Shown here piece by piece: positions 60,277-64,000 of a stretch of DNA of 64,000 nucleotides. The stretch's first letter is position 1. Every line of letters begins with the position of its first letter. The translations under genes and the position numbers were made by a program. The DNA comes from Macrostomum hystrix (taxonomy: Eukaryota > Platyhelminthes > Macrostomidae). The notes under the pieces are model-generated. The model made no database searches. It was not told the DNA's origin and worked only from the letters and a program-made list of their open reading frames with translations. Location: positions 21,533,001-21,597,000 of the forward strand of contig CATNEN010000038.1 in NCBI GenBank assembly GCA_950097015.1, in the 5' to 3' direction.

Positions 60277-61852
60277 AGATGCTCCAACATTTCTCAAAGC
60301 CACCCAAATATTAATTCAATTAATTTTGCTTCGATCCATGGCTTCTGTGCAGTTTACTATTCTCTTGCCCACTCGCAAACTGTGACCACTTAAGAAAAAT
60401 TTCACTTTTCGAACTTTCACCTTAGCTGTTCGAAGAAATTGACGCAACGGATTTGCGTCTTGGGTGAAATACTTCATCGCATCTGAGAATGCTATACTCC
60501 TTACACAACTGTCTTGAAGGGCCGGGTGCAGTATTGTAGGCCTAAGGGCACTATTGAAGGGTTTGACGCAGACAAAGGGCGAAATTTGGCAGTGAAAACA
60601 ACGTTCCGACTTAAGCCCTGATTAGGCGTAAATCTATATATTCTGGGCCGGCCGAGACACCCACCTCAACCCGCTCATTTGGACTTAGCAGCCAGGTGCA
60701 CATAGCCAGGTTTACAATCAGTGATACGAGATAATATACATTGAAAACCCAAGTTCACTCCTGGAATGTACCAGGAATAATTCAAAAGCACCAAAATATG
60801 GGCAAAACTAAATCAGAAACAGTGAAAACTGAGAGCTAAAAATGTAACAATATAATTCAGTGTCATTATTTTGGAAAGCACATAGTCTTCTTATATGCAT
60901 TTAAAACTACGAATTTCATATCGTAAAAAACGGCATATAATGTGCGGCGCACTACAGTTGCTATTGATAATCAGCAGGTGCTGCTAAGTAAGTTTGCTCA
61001 CATTTTTTGCTAGGTACAGTTGAGTAGGGTGAGTGCTTTGAATACATTTGAATAGGGAAAAACTGCACATAAAATATTATTTGCGCTACAGTCAGTAGAG
61101 TTTCGTAGAGTATTGTAGATTCCGCTTTAAATTTCTGCATTTGATGAGGAGTGACCCATTGAACTCATGCTTCTGGTTAGAGTGTATTTTAATATATTTA
61201 TTAAGCAATACTTGAGAACAGTAATTAGAACAGTTTATGACGCATTTTCGCATGCTTGAATGGCAGTCAGTCTGGGTGCAAAAAGCAGAGAAAATTCAGA
61301 AAAAATCGTCTAAGGAAACTGGGCTTCTACGAGCTATGATATGATAAGAACATTTTTGGGACTGTCTGCCCAGCTACTGTAATAAATTGGCTGAGGTGAC
61401 AACCAGATAGACATATTTGAGTCTTGAACATATTCTGCATGGATAATTGATCAGCCACTAGTGAGAGCAAAAACTAATGAACGAACAGTTCTTTTATTAT
61501 TTATTGATTATGATAAATTAATTCACAGAAAATGAAATTCAAATTCATCTACTCCAGCTTAATAATCAGAATTGCGAAGCTATGCAAGAATTTCGAGCTC
61601 TAAAATGTGCAGTTGTGATGAATCTCTGGCTTATCACGAAAGAAATTGGCTTACAGCAACAATCTCAATGTAGTCAGTGCAGCAGTCGCTGTCTGTGTCC
61701 TGCCCCTTCACAGCAGCACCAGCAGCAGCAGTCGCTGGTATGCTAACAATCAAGTAGCAGCACTCGGACTCGAAGCCGATAGTTTTCTGAAATCAGAGCA
61801 GCCTTGAGCACTCATTCAATTTCGGAAATGAAACGGAAACACTACTGACAAG

Positions 61853-62645
61853 TAGCATTGTAGCCAAGTAGCCATTGTAGCCAAGTAGCCACTGTAGCCA
61901 AGTAGCCATTGTAGCCAAGTAGCCACTGTAGCCAAGTAGTCACTGTAGCCAAGTAGCCATTGTAGCTAAAGTAGCCACAAGTAGCCACTGTAGCCTAGTA
62001 GCCACTGTAGCCAAGTAGCTACTGTAGCGAAGTAGCCATTGTAGCCAAGTAGCCACTGTAGCCAAGTAGCCACTGTAGTCGAGTAGCCACTGTAGCCGAG
62101 TAGCCACTGTAGCCGAGTAGCCACTGTAGCCGAGTAGCCACTGTAGCCAAGTAGCCATTGTAGCCGAGTAGCCATTGTAGCCAAGTAGCCAAGTAGCCAC
62201 TGTAGCCAAGTAGCCACTGTAGCCAAGTAGCCATTGTAGCCTAGTAGCCACTGTAGCCAAGTAGCCACTGTAGCCAAGTAGCCACTGTAGCCACGTAGCC
62301 ATTGTAGCCAAGTAGCCACTGTAGCCAAGTAGCCACTGTAGCCAAGTAGCCACTGTAGCGAAGTAGCCATTGTAGCCAAGTAGCCATTGTAGCCGAGTAG
62401 CCATTGTAGCGGAGTAGCCACTGTAGCGGAGTAGCCACTGTAGCCGAGTAGCCACTGTAGCCGAGTAGCCACTGTAGCCGAGTAGCCACTGTAGCCAAGT
62501 AGCCAAGTAGCCATTGTAGCCAAGTAGCCATTGTAGCCAAGTAGCCATTGTAGCCAAGTAGCCACTGTAGCCAAGTAGCCACTGTAGCCAAGTAGCCATT
62601 GTAGCCAAGTAGCCATTGTAGCCAAGTAGCCATTGTTGCCAAGTT
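61853..62645. repeat. 17-bp minisatellite, right copy (expanded)
   Basis: About 46 units of GTAGCCAAGTAGCCATT type (reverse complement of the left array), with AAGTAGCCACT and GAGTAGCC variants. Open minus frames up to 236 residues are artefacts. Confidence 0.93.
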
Positions 62646-62736
62646 CTCATCGAGATTAATGGATAAGCAACGTGGCATTTCTCGGACAGGACTGTCCCTG
62701 TTTGCTCGCTGAAGTCTAAGTGACTCGTTGACTCAC

Positions 62737-63725
62737 CTAATTAGCAGGATGAGACACATCAGGTGACACTTTAGATTCCTCCTGAATGCCTGAGCTTAGG
62801 TTGAGCCCGGCTGCTGAAGGCTCAGTTGACGGCACTCGGAGCTGCAATGGAAAGATTCAGAGCCGTCAGCTGCTGAAGGGCACGATCGCCACATTTTCCT
62901 GCACTGACCTTCGAGATGAGCAGAAAGCATGCAGCGCAGACGACTGACACAACAACGAAAACGATGGTGGCTGAGACAGCAATCGTGAAAGTCGTGAGCC
63001 CAGCCCGAGGGCAGACGAGTCGAGCCGTGGTGTAAACAGGTGAGCCGAAAGTCATGTTCTCAGGGAGGTTCTGTGCCGCACTGCAGTTGACAAAGACTTC
63101 GCTCCTGCTCATGTAATGCTCAAAATCGCTGTCGAGCGACCACGTGCTAAGGAGGCCCCTGTTGTCTGGCACCTGCAGTTTCATATAGTACAGTGTGTTG
63201 CAACCATGTCTTTCCTGAATCATACGGAATGCAACTCACATGTGAAAGCAGAGAGGCATTTTCTCCTTTGAGTTCGCCAGCTTGAAAGTTGCACGTGTGC
63301 TCAGGCATTGGGTGAGAAGCCGATGATCTGAATTGTACCTTTATTTTTGCCATGTTTTTGCAGCTTTCCAGGAATTTTATCGATAGACTCGATGGCGGGT
63401 CTGGCGGGAATTTTGAGGTGCTTTCATAAATTGCTGCTGAAGTATTTTTTATGAGGAGCAAATATTAGAAATATTCTGGATGCTCACTCACACAGCACGT
63501 TGACTGGGGTCTGGGTCTGCACAGAGCCAAGGCTGCAAGAGTAATTTCCTGAGTGCTCAGGGAGTGCTCGAGCCACTGCAGTCTTGTGATCTTTAATGCA
63601 GGTACCGTTTGGAAGGCAGAGGTGGAGTCCGCTTGAATTTGAGCACAGCATTGAGCTGTTGCAGTGCAGCTCGCATCTCACAGCGAAACTCGAGTTGACG
63701 GCCACAACCTGATCCTCGGAGGCCG
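62737..63725 (-). CDS. receptor gene, right copy: Ig, FN3-like, TM and tail exons (5' end outside window)
   Basis: Exons on the minus strand are 63725-63492 (Ig, 234 bp), 63436-63240 (FN3-like, 197 bp), 63172-62909 (STWS and TM, 264 bp) and 62841-62737 (tail, 105 bp with TAG). All are GT-AG with the same phases as the left copy. Over the 133-residue window around the TM exon I count eight differences from the left copy, so the pair is close but not identical. The FN3-like exon is 90 bp shorter and lacks the repeat insertion, so this is probably the ancestral form. The Ig exon reads like the left one (SSFAVRCELHCNSSMLCSNS, then HSGNYSC). Exons for the signal peptide and lectin-like region would lie beyond 64000. 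No stop or frameshift is seen in the four exons, so the copy may be expressed. Confidence 0.78.
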
Positions 63726-64000
63726 CTGAAAAATATTTTGACCAGCTTGTATGATAAACAGATAAACAAATAGCGATCGAATGCATTTTATGTGACTGAA
63801 GTCTCTGTGACGAGTAAATGGTACGGATGCACTCAAAGGCATTGGAATCTAGTATCTATTATTGTTGATGTGGAGCGTGTTTATCAACGAGTTCATGAGT
63901 TCCATGAGTCATAGTTGATGGTCAAATTGGCTATTGGCGTTTCAATTGACTTGGCTTTTAGCCAACATGCACGTGGACATTGTGTCAGTTGAGGTTTTGT

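Larger units (their letters stand above)
60515..64000 (-). repeat. right arm of a large inverted duplication
   Basis: Mirror of 14053-19442, continuing past the window end. Compared with the left arm it lacks 2,484 bp at 60957-60959 (three bases instead), has about 165 extra bases near 60740-60920, lacks the 90-bp exon insertion, and has a longer 17-bp array. Confidence 0.92.

Noticed and set aside
59823-60307. Three overlapping minus-strand frames (Gly/Tyr/Pro- or Arg-rich)
   Set aside because: 27-bp minisatellite; all three frames are open, which is what a repeat divisible by three produces.
61940-62678. Minus-strand frames of 145-236 residues (MATWLQWLLGY repeats), and the similar plus-strand frames at 15476-15800
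   Set aside because: 17-bp array downstream of the receptor stop codons; three frames are open at once.

Overview
This window is nuclear DNA from an animal. The genes are split by GT-AG introns, the products belong to metazoan families (ABCA transporter, SLC16-type transporters, an Ig-domain membrane receptor), and mariner elements, tRNA-derived SINEs and a non-LTR retrotransposon relic are present. I cannot name the species. A lophotrochozoan such as a flatworm would fit, but that is a guess. All gene models below were assembled by hand from reading frame, splice consensus and intron phase.

Layout. (1) 1-9208, + strand: the C-terminal half of an ABCA-family lipid transporter, nine exons in phase; the start lies outside the window. 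(2) 9209-12110: intergenic, with a 30-bp minisatellite and a hAT-like terminus. (3) 12168-15417, + strand: a single-pass receptor with signal peptide, lectin/discoidin-like region, Ig domains, an FN3-like region and a transmembrane helix. One Ig exon is destroyed by a solo-LTR-like insertion and a minisatellite. (4) 16-26 kb: transposon-rich intergenic DNA with a 5'-truncated non-LTR element, an internally deleted mariner and a 91-bp satellite. (5) 26804-33477, - strand: an SLC16 (monocarboxylate transporter-like) gene with a 2.8-kb, 40-bp-unit minisatellite in its intron. (6) 34.1-38.9 kb: a 4.8-kb array of 33-bp units that produces a spurious 1,617-residue open frame. (7) 40537-46949, - strand: a second, divergent SLC16-like gene whose three introns each hold a different minisatellite. 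(8) 49519-55659: a roughly 6.1-kb DNA transposon with long inverted repeats. It encodes a MULE-like transposase, an Ulp1/SENP-type cysteine protease domain and a PHD finger; the frame is broken by an exact 14-bp duplication. A decayed relative follows at about 56.5-58.0 kb. (9) 58551-59889: a decayed mariner whose right end abuts a 27-bp minisatellite. (10) 60515-64000, - strand: an inverted second copy of the 3' part of the receptor locus and its downstream flank.

Three themes stand out. The two ends of the window are arms of one large inverted duplication about 41 kb apart. Nearly every large intron has its own private minisatellite, and some arrays appear to have grown out of a splice donor, a coding exon or a transposon end. 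The MULE-Ulp1-PHD element is the best candidate for an under-described system. Stretches not listed as features (about 9.2-10.4, 16.1-17.2, 18.1-19.2, 25.7-26.8, 38.9-40.5, 46.95-48.5 and 57.96-58.55 kb) are mostly AT-rich and show no gene I can support.
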